Positions 12,140 through 23,599 of a stretch of 64,000 nucleotides of DNA are shown piece after piece. The DNA comes from Gnetum montanum. Taxonomy: Eukaryota > Streptophyta > Gnetopsida > Gnetales > Gnetaceae. Below the pieces are notes generated by a model that was given only the letters and a program-made list of their open reading frames with translations, did no database searches and had not been told where the DNA came from. Location of the stretch: assembly GCA_015680685.1 (NCBI GenBank), contig MNCI01030420.1, positions 625,051 through 689,050 on the forward strand. Reading direction: 5' to 3'. The position numbers and the translations under genes are program-made. Numbering within the stretch: position 1 is the stretch's first letter; every line of letters begins with the position of its first letter.

Positions 12140-13375
12140 TCAATCGATGCAGTTGTATAAAGACTCGTTGAACACCAACAACACTACATACATTATATTA
12201 ACATTCAACATAGATAACAATCAGATATCTGCAAGAGAACCATTTGTGATCCAGGTACCCCCTTATGATGAAATGGCTTCTTTAGCTTCCACTAGCTCAA
12301 GATCTTCCTTTGTTGTGAGAATACCACCACAAGTGTATTTGAGAGAACCTTTTGTCATCATGGTGCTCCAACCCACTATAACCCAACTAGCCATAGCCCA
12401 ACCAACTAAAATAACCATGCAACAACCTCCTATGATGATAAATGCTATAGCATCTTCCTTACAACCAATGAATAACAACTAAAAGGCTTCAACCAAGAAA
12501 AGGAAGAAGCATAAGCAAAAGCATAATAACAAGGGTGATAAGTAGGTTGAGGCATGAAAGTAAGTGGATCCACTAAATCCCAGTCCCATATCATCTATGC
12601 CAATGACATCCTCTACCTAGCCTACCTCAACCAGCAAGCCATAGGAGGACTCGAAGATTCACAATTAGAAGAAAGAGGAAAGATCCCAACCATAAAAACC
12701 TAAGGTTGAAGTTCACATTTTGGGATGCATGAAGTAAGTAGAGCATAATCAGGGTGACAAGCCCATGGCCAATGACAAAAACATCCTCAGTGCAATGAAA
12801 TAGATGAAGTAGTCCCTCAAGCAAAAGAATACAACCTTGAGTCTGTATGACCTAATCATGATTTCTGCTACACATCATGAGGCATTGGTCAAGATGTTAA
12901 CTTCAATCCCTATTATTAAGGACATCCCTGCTAACTAGGAATCCATCCATACTATAATGGTTCCTTCTTCATCAAGGGAAAAGAAATCAACATCATTGAT
13001 GTTTAGAGTGAGGTTAAGATCAACTCCCAGAATGACGATGTGACTAGGACTTATGTTTTCATCAAAATTTGAGTGGGGTAGTTCAGGATGCATTAGGTGC
13101 ATGCAGATGATGGAGTTGCAAAACATTTCATCCCATGCACCATCATTGAATGATTAGGCTTGACCGAGAAAATATAACATACATCAAGAACTGCTCTCAA
13201 ATCCTTCATCAAATCAAGGGTTATTGTCAAGGGGTCTATCTCCTTGGAGTTTGTGTTAGAAAAGAAATTCCCCACAACTGTGAATTTCTTAGTGGTGGAG
13301 AAGACACTAAGGTTTAACCTTTTTAATGAGATAAGATCAATTTTACAAAGTACAATAAAGGCTAACAAAGGTTAA
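12140..13375 (+). pseudogene. Element C protease region, decayed
   Basis: Contains PPYDEMASLAS near 12260-12290, a Lys-rich linker, HHEALVKMLTS, then the aspartic protease core with VHADDG (active-site DDG at about 13105) and a C-terminal part reading ISLEFVLEKKFPTTVNFLVV. The protease would cut the polyprotein. Order and motifs match element D. At least one frameshift near 12970 and several stops. No reverse transcriptase follows; the next recognisable feature is a minisatellite about 70 bp on. Confidence 0.65.
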
Positions 13376-13439
13376 GTAAAGATCAAACAAGAGGAGATAT
13401 AAGAAATAAGGTTGCAAATGGTCAACAAATGCCACAATT

Positions 13440-13560
13440 ACACTAGTTTTAGGCCTTAGAGGATTATGATGCTAGTTCAGAGTCTTGGTGGACTATGTTG
13501 CTAGTTTTAGTCCTTAGTGAGCCATGGTCACATGGTGTTAAATGGTGGTTAGAGAAGATT
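13440..13560 (+). repeat. Minisatellite (CTAGTTTA family), copy 2
   Basis: Three to four imperfect units built on GCTAGTTTTAGGCCTTAG followed by GGACTATG. Same family and same absolute orientation as 22.8-23.05 kb, opposite to 4.3 kb. Confidence 0.65.
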
Positions 13561-13904
13561 AAACCCCACTATTTGATACCATTCAAAAGCCAAGTAAAGG
13601 AAAATAAAGCTATAATAAGGAAAATAAAGAACACATAAGGCTATATAAAGGCCATAGAAGGTCAACAAGATGAAAAAGGTAACCTAAGTCCAAAAATAAG
13701 CCAAAATACTATGTAATAAGGAAACACTCAAGTAAAAAAAGACATATATGATAAAATTTACCTAATATAGGTCAAAAAATGATCAGGTTTTGCAAATTGT
13801 AGGCGTTAGTGGGCCATGTTTTGGGGCTACCAAGCTATTATATGAGTTTGGACATTAATGAAGGCTATTTCTAGGCTATTTGGGGCAAAAAAATCAAGTG
13901 TTTT

Positions 13905-16770
13905 GAAGCTCCCACAGTGGGCTTAGTAGTAAAACCAAGGAAAATAGGTTTTGAGATGCTCAAATATCCAAAATTAAGGTTCTAAGACCTTCCCAAGGCA
14001 ACATAGGTTCAAATCGATCAAAATTGGGCACTCCAAAGGTTTGTAAAGGTGAAAAAGTAGGTTTTGAAGCATTCCCCCCTTGTTTCCATGCTAGCTAGGG
14101 TGAAAGAAAGGGGGATCAACATTAAAAACCAAAAAATTAGCAAAAAATGATCAAATAAGGTCAAACAAATACTCAAAACCTAGATCTAGAAGTTATGCCT
14201 CCTCTAGCTTCATTTTGAGGTAGTATGAGTTGATTTTAAGTGTTGAAACATGTCAAAATGGATTCTCCCATTTTTCCACACTAAGAATAGTATCCCTAGC
14301 ATAGAGGAATAGGGGACACTTATTTCATGGATTTAGGATGGTTTCAGAGCACATTGACCAAGTTTCTAGGCCCCTAAGGCTATAGACCTTGATTCGGCAA
14401 GTCTCTAGTTGATTTTAAGCACGTTTGGAGGTCGTTCAAGGGTACTTAAGGTCTTCCATCCCTATTTCCATGTTGAGGAAGTTACTCCAACATGGAAGAA
14501 TTAGGGGAATGGGTTTTGAATATTGAAATGGAATCAAACAAGAAAAATCTTGAGGCTATGAGGTCCTAGGCTTCTTTGACATAGATCTTTGGCTTCCAAG
14601 AGTGTCACCTTATCATCAAAAGTGGAAAAGTAGCTTTACCCCCTTGTTTCCATGTACTTAGCATGGAAAGGATCTCCTCAAACATGGATGAAGCAAAAAT
14701 CCTAGATCAAGGTCAATTTGGATCACAATCAATCATGCATGTTGACTTCAGGAGTTGCTAGGGCCAAGGGCTAGGATTTTGTGTTAAAATTTGGTAGTTT
14801 TAATTATTTCCAAGTGGTTTGAGCTTCTCCCATTTTTTACAAATTGGGGCTAAGGATCTCAATGTGGAAGAATGGGTAAAACCATTTTTTGACCATCTGG
14901 GATCAATTTCTTAAATTTTGAATGCTCTGATGGCTATTGATAGAGTTTAAGGGTGAATATAAGTTCGTTTGATGTCATTTTGAGGTATTTAGGAGCGCCA
15001 AAAAATTTTCCCCTTATGTTTTCACATTGGGGATACTGAACTTAGCATGAGAAAAGGGACCCCCAACATGGAAGAACCATAAATCCCAGATCTAGGCTAG
15101 TTTTGACCTTAATCGATTATGCATGTGTGCTTCCAAGGTTGCCAGGGTTGAGGACTAGGGTTTGAGCTCAAGTTTGGCCAATTTGGAGATTTACTAGATG
15201 GTTTTTTAACTTATCCCCTATTTTCCACATTGAGGATAGTATGCTCAATGTGGAAGACTAGGGGGAAGCAACATTTTAGCTTTTTGCATCATTTCTGGTC
15301 CTAAATGTAGGTCTCTAAGGTTGCTAGTGTTGATTACCAATGTTTGGTATGAAAATGTGCTCATTTCAAGAGTTGTTGAGTGGTTCTTAGTGTTCCCCAA
15401 ATTATTTCACATTAGGGTTTCCATGCTCAACATGGAAGGTTGGGGGAAAAGGTTTTATAACTACTTATGATCAATCTTGTCAAGTTTGAGGGTCTTGGGA
15501 TGTGTAAACAAGGTTCTAGGACACATAGGTTTTTCTAGTATTCATTGAAGGTCTTTGGAGTCCCCAAAAATTTCTTCCCTTTCTTCCATGGTAGGAAACA
15601 TGGAGGATGTGGCTCTCACCATGGAAGAACTAAGGGACCCTAATTTTTATCATTTTCTATCATTTCTCACTATGCATGTAGGCTTCTAAGGTTGCTGGCA
15701 TCGATTGCTAATACCTAATGTTAAATTTTGGTTGTTTCAAGGGTTATTAACTAAATTTTCAGCTTCCCCAATTTTTCCATGTTGGGGCTTCCATGCTTAA
15801 TGTGGAAGATTTCGGGAATGGCTTTTTGGATTTTATGATCAAATTCGTCTCTGCATGAGTGTCCACAAGGTTGCTGGTATTGGCCATCAATGTCTAACGT
15901 TAAGATTTGGTTGTTTTTTAGGTTGTGAGAGGGCTTTTAGGCTTCCCCCTTTCATCCATGCTTAGGGTGGGAAGCTTAGCATGGATAGGGTCCCCCTTAT
16001 CATGAAGAACCAAGAGGAGGTAGTTTTGATAATTTTAGGTGACTTTTGGAAGTTTGGTGGCTTCTGGAAGGTTGGGTTGATTCTAAAAGTCTAATTTCAT
16101 GCAAATTTCAATAGTTTTGGCTTTTCTCCCTTCTATCCATGCTCAACCTAGGATTCGCAATGTGGAAGAGGTCTCCTTCAACTAAGAAAGTTAAATTTTG
16201 GTTAGATTGATAACTAATCATTCATTCATGTCTACTCTAAGGTTCGTAATGTCGACGTTCAATATTAGGTGCCAAGATTTAGCAATTTGGATGCTTCTAA
16301 GTGCCTCATGCACTATTCCACCTTTCTTCCATGCTAGGCATGATAGCCCTCGCATAAATGATAGGGGGATGGTAGTTTTGTATCACATTTGACTATTTTT
16401 GGGGCTTTCAGAAGCTCCAGAGGATTCCAGTAGGGCCTAAGGGTCACCAGGTTTTGAAAAATGGCTACTAGGTAGTTAATTTAGGTTAGTTTTAACTTCC
16501 CACAACATATCCACATAGAGGGTGAGAGGCTTAGCATGGGTAAAGCCTCTCCTAGTGTGGAAACATCAAATCCCAAGGTTTTGACTAGTTTTGACTTGGT
16601 TTGATGAGGTTTCAGGGTTTTTGGAGATGCTTAAAGGGAGTCTAGGTCATGCAGGGCCCACTTTAAGATCAAACTTGGACTAGATGAGAACTGGGGGATA
16701 GGGATAGGTGTTACCCCTATTCTTCCATGCTAGGCACTATTTACCCAATGTGAAAACCCATGGTACTTAG
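13905..16770. repeat. Tandem array, about 15 units of about 185 bp
   Basis: A block of TTTCCATG...CATGGAAGA flanked by C and G runs recurs near 13910, 14094, 14279, 14466, 14653, 14842, 15026, 15228, 15410, 15588, 15778, 15957, 16138, 16330, 16511 and 16726, a spacing of roughly 178-215 bp, mostly about 185. A second block, close to AAGGTTGCTGGCATTGAT, recurs at a fixed offset (about 14750, 15130, 15320, 15685, 15865). Units are strongly diverged. Each holds an imperfect palindrome around CCATGCTAGG/CCTAGCATGG, and the same words occur in U3 of the C and D LTRs. No protein-coding potential is seen. Confidence 0.85.
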
Positions 16771-17599
16771 CTTCACTAATGTATGATCCACTTTAAAAAA
16801 GTTGAGGTCAAAAAAGATAGGGTTTGGCTATTAAAAAATGAAAAATAGTTGTATTTCAATGATTTTGTGAAATGGGATTCATATATCAATGCTGGATATT
16901 GATGCAAGTTTTTGGTTAAGAGAGAAGGCACAAGGTGGTTTCCACAATCCAACAATTTAAAATTTTGAAAAGTGAAGTTGTTTTCCACCCAAACTTAGTG
17001 TTGAAGAGACTTTTTCCCTCTTGAAATTCAATGCACTTAGAGTTATGGTGCACTGAATTAGTAGCTAGTGTTTCAAGATGTGCGTTTAGGTTTAGATGTG
17101 GTTTATATGGTTGAAATTTTGCAAGTTTTCAATCATAATTGTCATTCTTGCAAACTACACATTGGAGGAGAGCTTTGGTAGATATTTTTGTCGTAGAGAG
17201 CACTAATCTTTAGCTTGGAAGCCTCCAATATTCCCTACAGCTAGTGTAGAACACCTATTTCTCTTGATTCCAAACTACTCTCAACATTGAACCTACCATG
17301 GTGTCAAAAAAATGTGGAGGAAAGAGTCAAAATTTGATGATCCAGAGGGCAAAAAAACGTGCTAAGGAGTTGTTAGAGTTTTCCAGGCCTATCTACATTT
17401 AGGCTTTGTCCATCACCACTTTGATGTAGCCAATTTTACCTATTTTTCCTTCATTTTTAGTTTTTTTCTATGGTTTTCTTGGATTTTTCTTACCACATGT
17501 GGGGTTGGTTTTTCTTAGATATACTCTGATAGAAGGGGTAAAATGAAATTATGTTGAAATACCACATCTTATTTTAGTCATTTCCACATGAATCCATGA

Positions 17600-18650
17600 T
17601 TTTTTGTTGTTTTTACCTTAATAGATTTTATTTTTAAAATAAATCTTGTTGTTTTTGTGCTTTTTCCCCTAAAATTTGGGGTATGGCTATTTTTCAAATC
17701 TATGCCAAAGTATTCACCAAATTTAAATTTCAACAAAATCTTACCCCATTATTTTGGTGCTCTTTCTAATGGGTATCGATTGTTTTGGCTATTTTGGCTA
17801 TGTTAAGTTGGGCTTTAGCTTTTTAGCTTTTTATATGGAAAAAATAAATAAAATTGTGTATTTTTTCTTAAGAAAATAGCTACATATTCTTAGAATATGA
17901 GTTTATAGCTATTCATTTAAATTTTCCAATGGATGTTGTCTCATTCGATTTGATTCAATAATGATGGAGTTATGGTTGTTTTCCTAAGGTCATATAGTTA
18001 GGTTTTCGATGCCATTTTTAAAATTTCATGTATATTCATGACTTTTTGTAAGAAAATGGTAAGGGTTTTAGCTATTCTTTGACTATGGGTCAGTAGGCCT
18101 TGGCTTCAGCTTTCCAACAGAGGTTGAATCACTCTAATTAAATTTCAAACAAATTTTTAACAAATTTTTTATCAAGCCTATGTTGAAAAGATGTTTAGGC
18201 CATTTTTCGAATCTTGTCCACATTGATGAATTTTTTTTGGATGCACAATAATGGTTTTGAATTTTCTTTAAGTGTGGGTGCATAGGGCTTGATATAAGCT
18301 TTCAAATGATGATAGAATTACTTCATTTGGAGTTCAAAAAAATTTGTGGCAAACTTTTTCCTAACCCTGTGCAAAAAGGGAATTCATGATGATAGGTATG
18401 ATTATTCTATTGATTTGTCTATATTCTATGTAAAAATAGCTATGTATTTTTGGTTGTAAAGGTCATGGCTACAAAGCTTGTGATTTCAGGATTCTTTCCA
18501 TGGTGGAATCACTAAAATTAGAGCTTTCATGATTTTTTTGGTAATTTTTTTTTGTTATGGATGTGTAAACAAGGCAAAAGTTTGGATGCATGTGATTGAC
18601 ATGTGTAGTTTCTCATGTAGTATGCTTTAAATATGTTTTCTAATAATAAA
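17600..18650. repeat. Second tandem array, about 5 units of about 187 bp, in a T-rich intron-like stretch
   Basis: The phrase GCTTTCCAA..G..GTTGAATCACT, preceded by GGGTCATAGGGCTTG-like sequence, recurs near 17760, 17920, 18107, 18295 and 18486. The unit sequence differs from the 13.9-16.8 kb array although the period is similar. The stretch is A/T-rich and ends at a candidate acceptor TTTATGTAG (19021-19023). Confidence 0.6.
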
Positions 18651-19024
18651 AAGGCTTCATTAGTTTATTTTTCAAATATTTTTACTATGGCTATATGATT
18701 TTTTAATTTTTAATGCTTTTTCCAAATTTATTCATGCTTTTTCTAAATTTCTGCATAATTAATATGTTTTTTGTTTCTAAATTTATGCATAATTTAGACT
18801 AAGGCTTAGTTTTGGGTATATGATTTTGGAAATAATATTTTGGTTATGAAGTAAAAGGCTATAAAGTATGGCAATAATGCTATTATGGAATTTTTAAAAA
18901 TCTAATTTAGATAAACACCTTAGAGCTTTTTAGAGAGGCTAATTTCACTTTCAACTAGATGTTTTTTCTAAATTTGCCAAGTAATGCCAAATGGTCATAA
19001 TGTTTTTGTTTTGCTTTATGTAGG

Positions 19025-19467
19025 ATTTACTTGAAACCCATCCTCATCATTGTGGAGTTAGTGGGTATCTTGTGGTATATTGGTCATCCCAAGACTAATA
19101 CCCCACTTCCCAATATGCCATTGGGGAAGCTTTTACCATGATTCAGGCTTGGAACAAGAGAATTCCTTGCCTACATCTTAAAGAACTTTAGTGTGATGTT
19201 GTGGTCACACTTGTCTATAGATGTGGTAGGGTTTATAGTAAACACCTTGCTACATCTAGCATTTGGCCAAATTGTCAAATTTATTTCTAACAAGCTACCT
19301 CTTAGGATAGTGAGGGGCTTAGTAGATGCCATCAACCCATGTTACCTCATAGAGATTTGGATGATGCGAAAGTATAGACAATATAATGCTGACAATACTT
19401 TGATGGTGGCACATAGAGCCCACATGTTATTATAGAACTTGCCCAACACCATGTATCATCTATAGGG
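19025..19467 (+). pseudogene. FCP1/NLI-interacting-factor-like HAD phosphatase domain relic
   Basis: Translation keeps the order of this phosphatase family: motif I as KPILIIVELVGIL (19031-19072) where functional members have two Asp in place of the E and V; then REFLAYILKNFSVMLWSHLS, the family's motif II with Trp-Ser (about 19160-19220); then an IW...KYRQYNADNTLMVAHRAHML segment split here for length, where the family has an Asp pair before the conserved Pro/Asn-rich NLPNT that follows. Such enzymes dephosphorylate Ser residues, e.g. on the RNA polymerase II tail. With motif I and the later Asp pair changed, catalysis is not expected. Two TAG stops are present. Assignment is from memory of the family pattern. 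Confidence 0.6.
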
Positions 19468-19550
19468 GTAATGATGGCTATTGTAATGGTGTTTATGCTT
19501 TTCTCTTAACTATCTTCCATAATTTTATCAGTTTTACAAACTTGTTGCAG
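19468..19550 (+). other. Candidate intron (83 bp)
   Basis: Donor GG|GTAATG after the HAD-like exon; acceptor CTTGTTGCAG|GT preceded by a pyrimidine-rich, AT-rich tract. Size suits a short plant intron. Confidence 0.45.
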
Positions 19551-20965
19551 GTATAAGGTAAATCTTGGTAGTGGCACAAATTGCTTTGGATGAATTCACC
19601 AAGAGTCCTAAAATTAGAACTACTATGTATCAATAGTTAAGAGGGGAATTTGATGCATATGTCTCAAGATTCAACCTTGTATACAAGAAGTGCAAGGATG
19701 ATGGAATGATGCACAATTGGTGGGAAAATTCCAAAAACTTCATGGATCAGACCCTTGCAATTGGGACCTCCATACCGAAGAAGAAAAGTAAAGGTAAAAA
19801 TAAAGGCTATAACTTCTATTGTTTCATGGCTATAACTTTAAGTGTTATGTTGCTTTGGCTGATTATTAGTCTCACTTACGTTGATGCTAAAATTTGGTTG
19901 TTGCTTTGCAAGACCTTCCACCTCTGTTGATGTCATCATACCACTTTCAGGAACACATCATGAGGATACCCTCATTCTCAATTTTGGTGAGGTGACACCA
20001 GCATAAGAGTGGCTAAAGGAAAAATCACCTAGGTACATTTAAGTAAACATCCAACATGCATGTTTTCTTGATGTATTTATGGCACCTATCCCATCCATAC
20101 TTGCTATGGAGATGTTGCATGTCATTGACTCCTTCAATGAGAAGTTGGTCATTTGGGCACCATCATGCTATGTATGAAGGTGAACATGGACATTGGTGTG
20201 GGCATCTTTCATGACTTGTTTGGTGTCCTTGCTAACGGGGCAAAGCTTCCCACTAGGATAGTAAGGAAAATTAGCCATCGCGAGAAAGTTTTGAAGTGGC
20301 TTGATGCAAACATAAAAACTCCAAAATTTCCATGGATAACTCACAAACCCTAGTGAAAAGGAATCATATCCTTTGTTCAAGTATCATGCATTTCCCAAAC
20401 TATTATCACAAAAGAAGGTAACTGACATAGTACAAGGATGGACCTTTAAGAAGGTCTTGATGAAGGACACCAAATTTGACTGGGTGGCTACTTTGGCTAC
20501 TAGGCTTTAGGAGGAGATCTTAGACTCCATGTTGACACCTCTACAATAATGCATATGCACTTTGCATTTTTTATAGGTTATTTAAAGAGGTTTGTGGAGT
20601 TTTTGTTTATGTACAAGAATGAGCAATTAGTTTCCCAAGACCCAAGCCAACTTTCTAGGCCTTGGATAAAGCAGATTTATCCAATGGTGTAGGCCAAAAA
20701 TTCACTAAAGGGGATGTATGATTCATTATTCATCACTACTAGGAATCTTGATGTTAGGTAGTGTGAGTCTCCTAATAGCACTAATGATGATGAGCCTCTC
20801 ACATTTCCCATTAGTGTCCTAGATGCCAAACAACTGTGTATGGAGGCTGAAGGGCAACTAGAGAGAAATCCAAGAGGCCTATGGAAGAGACATTTTTAGC
20901 ATCAAACTAGCCTACCATAAAGAAGATCAAGTTTAAGCTTACATCATCATAGCAAGCAGTCATAG

Positions 20966-21068
20966 GTAAGCTTGTTTTAAGTTTGGCTATTTGATGTTTA
21001 TGCTTTAAATTCTATGTCTATGTGATGGTTTCATGTGTTAATCGATTTTTCCTACTTTATGGTTGTAG
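20966..21068 (+). other. Candidate intron (103 bp)
   Basis: Donor CATAG|GTAAGC, close to consensus, and acceptor TGGTTGTAG|GAAAT after a T-rich tract. Confidence 0.5.
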
Positions 21069-21242
21069 GAAATCGATAAGTCATGGCAGAACAAGCTACC
21101 ATAGAGGAGGAATAAAGACATGTGGAGGAGGTACTATCACAGCCTCAAGTGGACATCAATGATTTAGATGCCTTGTTTGGTGAGGTAGTGTGTGGCACAT
21201 CCCTAATCATCATCTTTGAGGAGGAAGAGGAGGAGGAGTTAG

Positions 21243-21318
21243 GTATGCCTAGGCTTCAATGTTCTCATTTTATCTTATTATTTATCCTTGGTTTAATTCC
21301 TAACCTTTTGATGATTAG
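21243..21318 (+). other. Candidate intron (about 76 bp)
   Basis: Donor TTAG|GTATGC directly after the acidic exon; acceptor GATGATTAG|TATGCC, with an alternative TAG ten bases on. T-rich between. Confidence 0.4.
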
Positions 21319-22373
21319 TATGCCTGTAGTAGTTCTTGAGCCACTAATGTAAGCTCCTATCCATAAGTTTTATGTGAAACCATGGGTAAAGACTCCATAT
21401 AAAGTGGAGTTAATGCATGGGATGGCTAAGGAAATCATCAACTAGTTACACCAAGTTGCATCCAAGATAGATAAGGATTTTGTTTTATATGCTTCAGTTG
21501 TAGACTATGCTTGCATTATGGCTATCTTAGGTTGTGCATTATGTTGCATTTTATGCTTGTGTCTTAGGAACCCTAGCAGAGACATGAAGATTAACTACTT
21601 GCCTAAGCTTCCCTTCAATGTATCTAGTGTACCCTTGAAGTTATATGAGACTACTACTAATCCAATAATTTCATGTGCAAAAAATTCATGGGAGCTAGAG
21701 GGGTCCAACGAATCCCCATGGGAGGAAGTTGTGGCCCTAAGGGAGAATACTCAATGGTAGGAGGAAATCATTAGAGATCTCCAAGACCACAAGGCCTTTA
21801 TGGAGGCCCAAGTGACTAACTCAGGTATATGACCTAGAGAGATCATGTGGGCCCACTACTAGCATGTTAGTAAGGAAAAAGTAGTAGTCTTACAAGAGAT
21901 GGTGAAACAACATATGCAAATACACCTTATCTCGCAGAAGTTTGAGGATTAGAAAGATCACTGTTCTTAGATACTAGAGTGGGGAAGAAACAAAAGGTCC
22001 ATAAACAATAGTACAAGGTGGATCGGGGGGCCTACATTAAGTGGCTTAAAGAGGAGTTGGTTGAACAGTGAAAGAGAGAGCTATTCATCTAAGGGACCTA
22101 AGCAAAGAGTGCTTATTAGCTTTTTGAAAGTACTCACATGGTGGAGAAATCCCCTACTATTCGGATTATCATTACTGTAGGTGAGACCTCTACAGCTACT
22201 ATGGCCCAAAAGACACCTACTTGGACTATGATAGATAGGACTGACATCCTTTCTTGCGTTGATCTTAGGGATGTTGATTGGGTCAACATGATGGACTAGA
22301 TCCTCCATCATTTGGAGGAAGGCCTTCCCCATCTACCCTTAGAAGTAATGGAGCCAGAATCTCTACAAGTTTG

Positions 22374-22463
22374 GTATATTCTATACTTTAGTTTTTGACT
22401 TATGGTTTTGATTTTTGATATGGGTTGCTAATTGGCTATATGTTGTTGCATTTCAAGCCTTAG
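22374..22463 (+). other. Candidate intron (90 bp)
   Basis: Donor GTTTG|GTATAT and acceptor CAAGCCTTAG|GAGAC with a T-rich interior. Confidence 0.4.
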
Positions 22464-22794
22464 GAGACATTGGAAACCCTAGTGGTAAGGGTGGGAATGA
22501 CCCATCACTTCCTCCTTGAATGCCATTCAACAGCCTCCATTAGTTTTGCTTATTGATTGTTTTTTTATTTTCATGTTGATGGCTATGATTAGCCAAGACT
22601 ATGTTATAGATGATTATTATTATTTGACATTCTTACCACATATTATGACAATGGCTTATGTATGTTATGGCTTATGTATCTATAGTTGTGGTAAACATTG
22701 TAAATGTTGTGAATGATTATGTTGATGTTTTGGTTATAACATTAAATAGCTAATCAATGTGATAATAGGCTAAGCAAAGAGAGATATAATAATG

Positions 22795-23050
22795 AAAGGG
22801 ACAGTTGCTAGTTTTAGGTCATCGTGGGCACAGGTTATCTAGTTTTGCTAGTTTAAGGCCATGGTGGCCCATGATGTGTTGTGGTTACTTTGCTAGTTTA
22901 AGGCCATGGTGGACCATGATGCTAGTTTAACACCTTAGCAGCTGACAACACTAGTTTAGAGTCTTAGCGAACTATGTTCTATGATTATCTTTACTAGTTT
23001 AAGGCCATGTCAGGCCATGATGCTAGTTTAAGGTCTTAGCAAACTAGTTA
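22795..23050 (+). repeat. Minisatellite (CTAGTTTA family), copy 3
   Basis: At least seven imperfect units of GCTAGTTTAAGGCCATGGTGG and GCTAGTTTAAGGTCTTAGC type, each partly palindromic. It lies just beyond the protease end of element D, as copy 1 lies just beyond the integrase end of H, and in the same orientation relative to the element. Confidence 0.75.
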
Positions 23051-23599
23051 TGAAAAAGAAGTTTATTTCTAAGGCTTTTTTGATGTTTATAACATAAGTA
23101 AAAATAAAGAAAGGTTGTAAAAAATAGGTAAAAATGCAAATGAACTTAGGCTACATGCATAAAGAGTAAAACAATAAATTCATAAAAAGCTATAATAAAC
23201 TACAAAAGAAAAGTAAGACTACATGGCTATCAGTGCATCTAGTCATAGGGGTATGGCATGGAAAAGGTTAAGGTGAACTTCACTTGTGTAGATTCTTCCT
23301 AATCTTTGCAAGATTAGGGAGTGAGTATGGCCTACTCTACAAAATATTATATTCACCATTCCCTTTTCTTACAATGTTAAAAGAAAGTTCATCTCATAAT
23401 GCATCGTGTTTCTCATTGTTGTTATTGTTGGCTTTCTTGGGTTGTTGCTTTCTTTTGGGCTATTGGATTTCATGGCTAGGAGATTCTTCTTAAAGCTCCA
23501 CTTTAGACCCCTACTCTATGTTCATTTTTTTCATAGCCAGGGAAACCACATTTTCATCATGAATGATGATTTTACATCCCTTGTAACAAAGGTGAATTT

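Larger units (their letters stand above)
17298..22520 (+). pseudogene. Multi-exon gene relic with HAD-phosphatase-like domain and coiled coil
   Basis: A plus-strand series of coding blocks separated by stretches with GT..AG ends. The first is a short Lys-rich piece from ATG 17298; next is the HAD-like exon (19025-19467). Further blocks are at 19551-20965 (including FHDLFGVLANGAKLPTRIV and KYHAFPKLLSQKKVTDIV), an acidic exon 21069-21242 (EEEEEEEL), and 21319-22373 with a likely coiled coil (WEEVVALRENTQW onward). Stops are mostly TAG. Introns kept in DNA would be lost if the gene lay in sense in a retrotransposon RNA, so it is either a host gene relic or antisense to element D. Only the HAD resemblance lets me suggest function. 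Confidence 0.5.

Noticed and set aside
21531-21567. Possible intron with GT..AG ends
   Set aside because: 37 bp is too short for a plant intron; the frame reads on through it.
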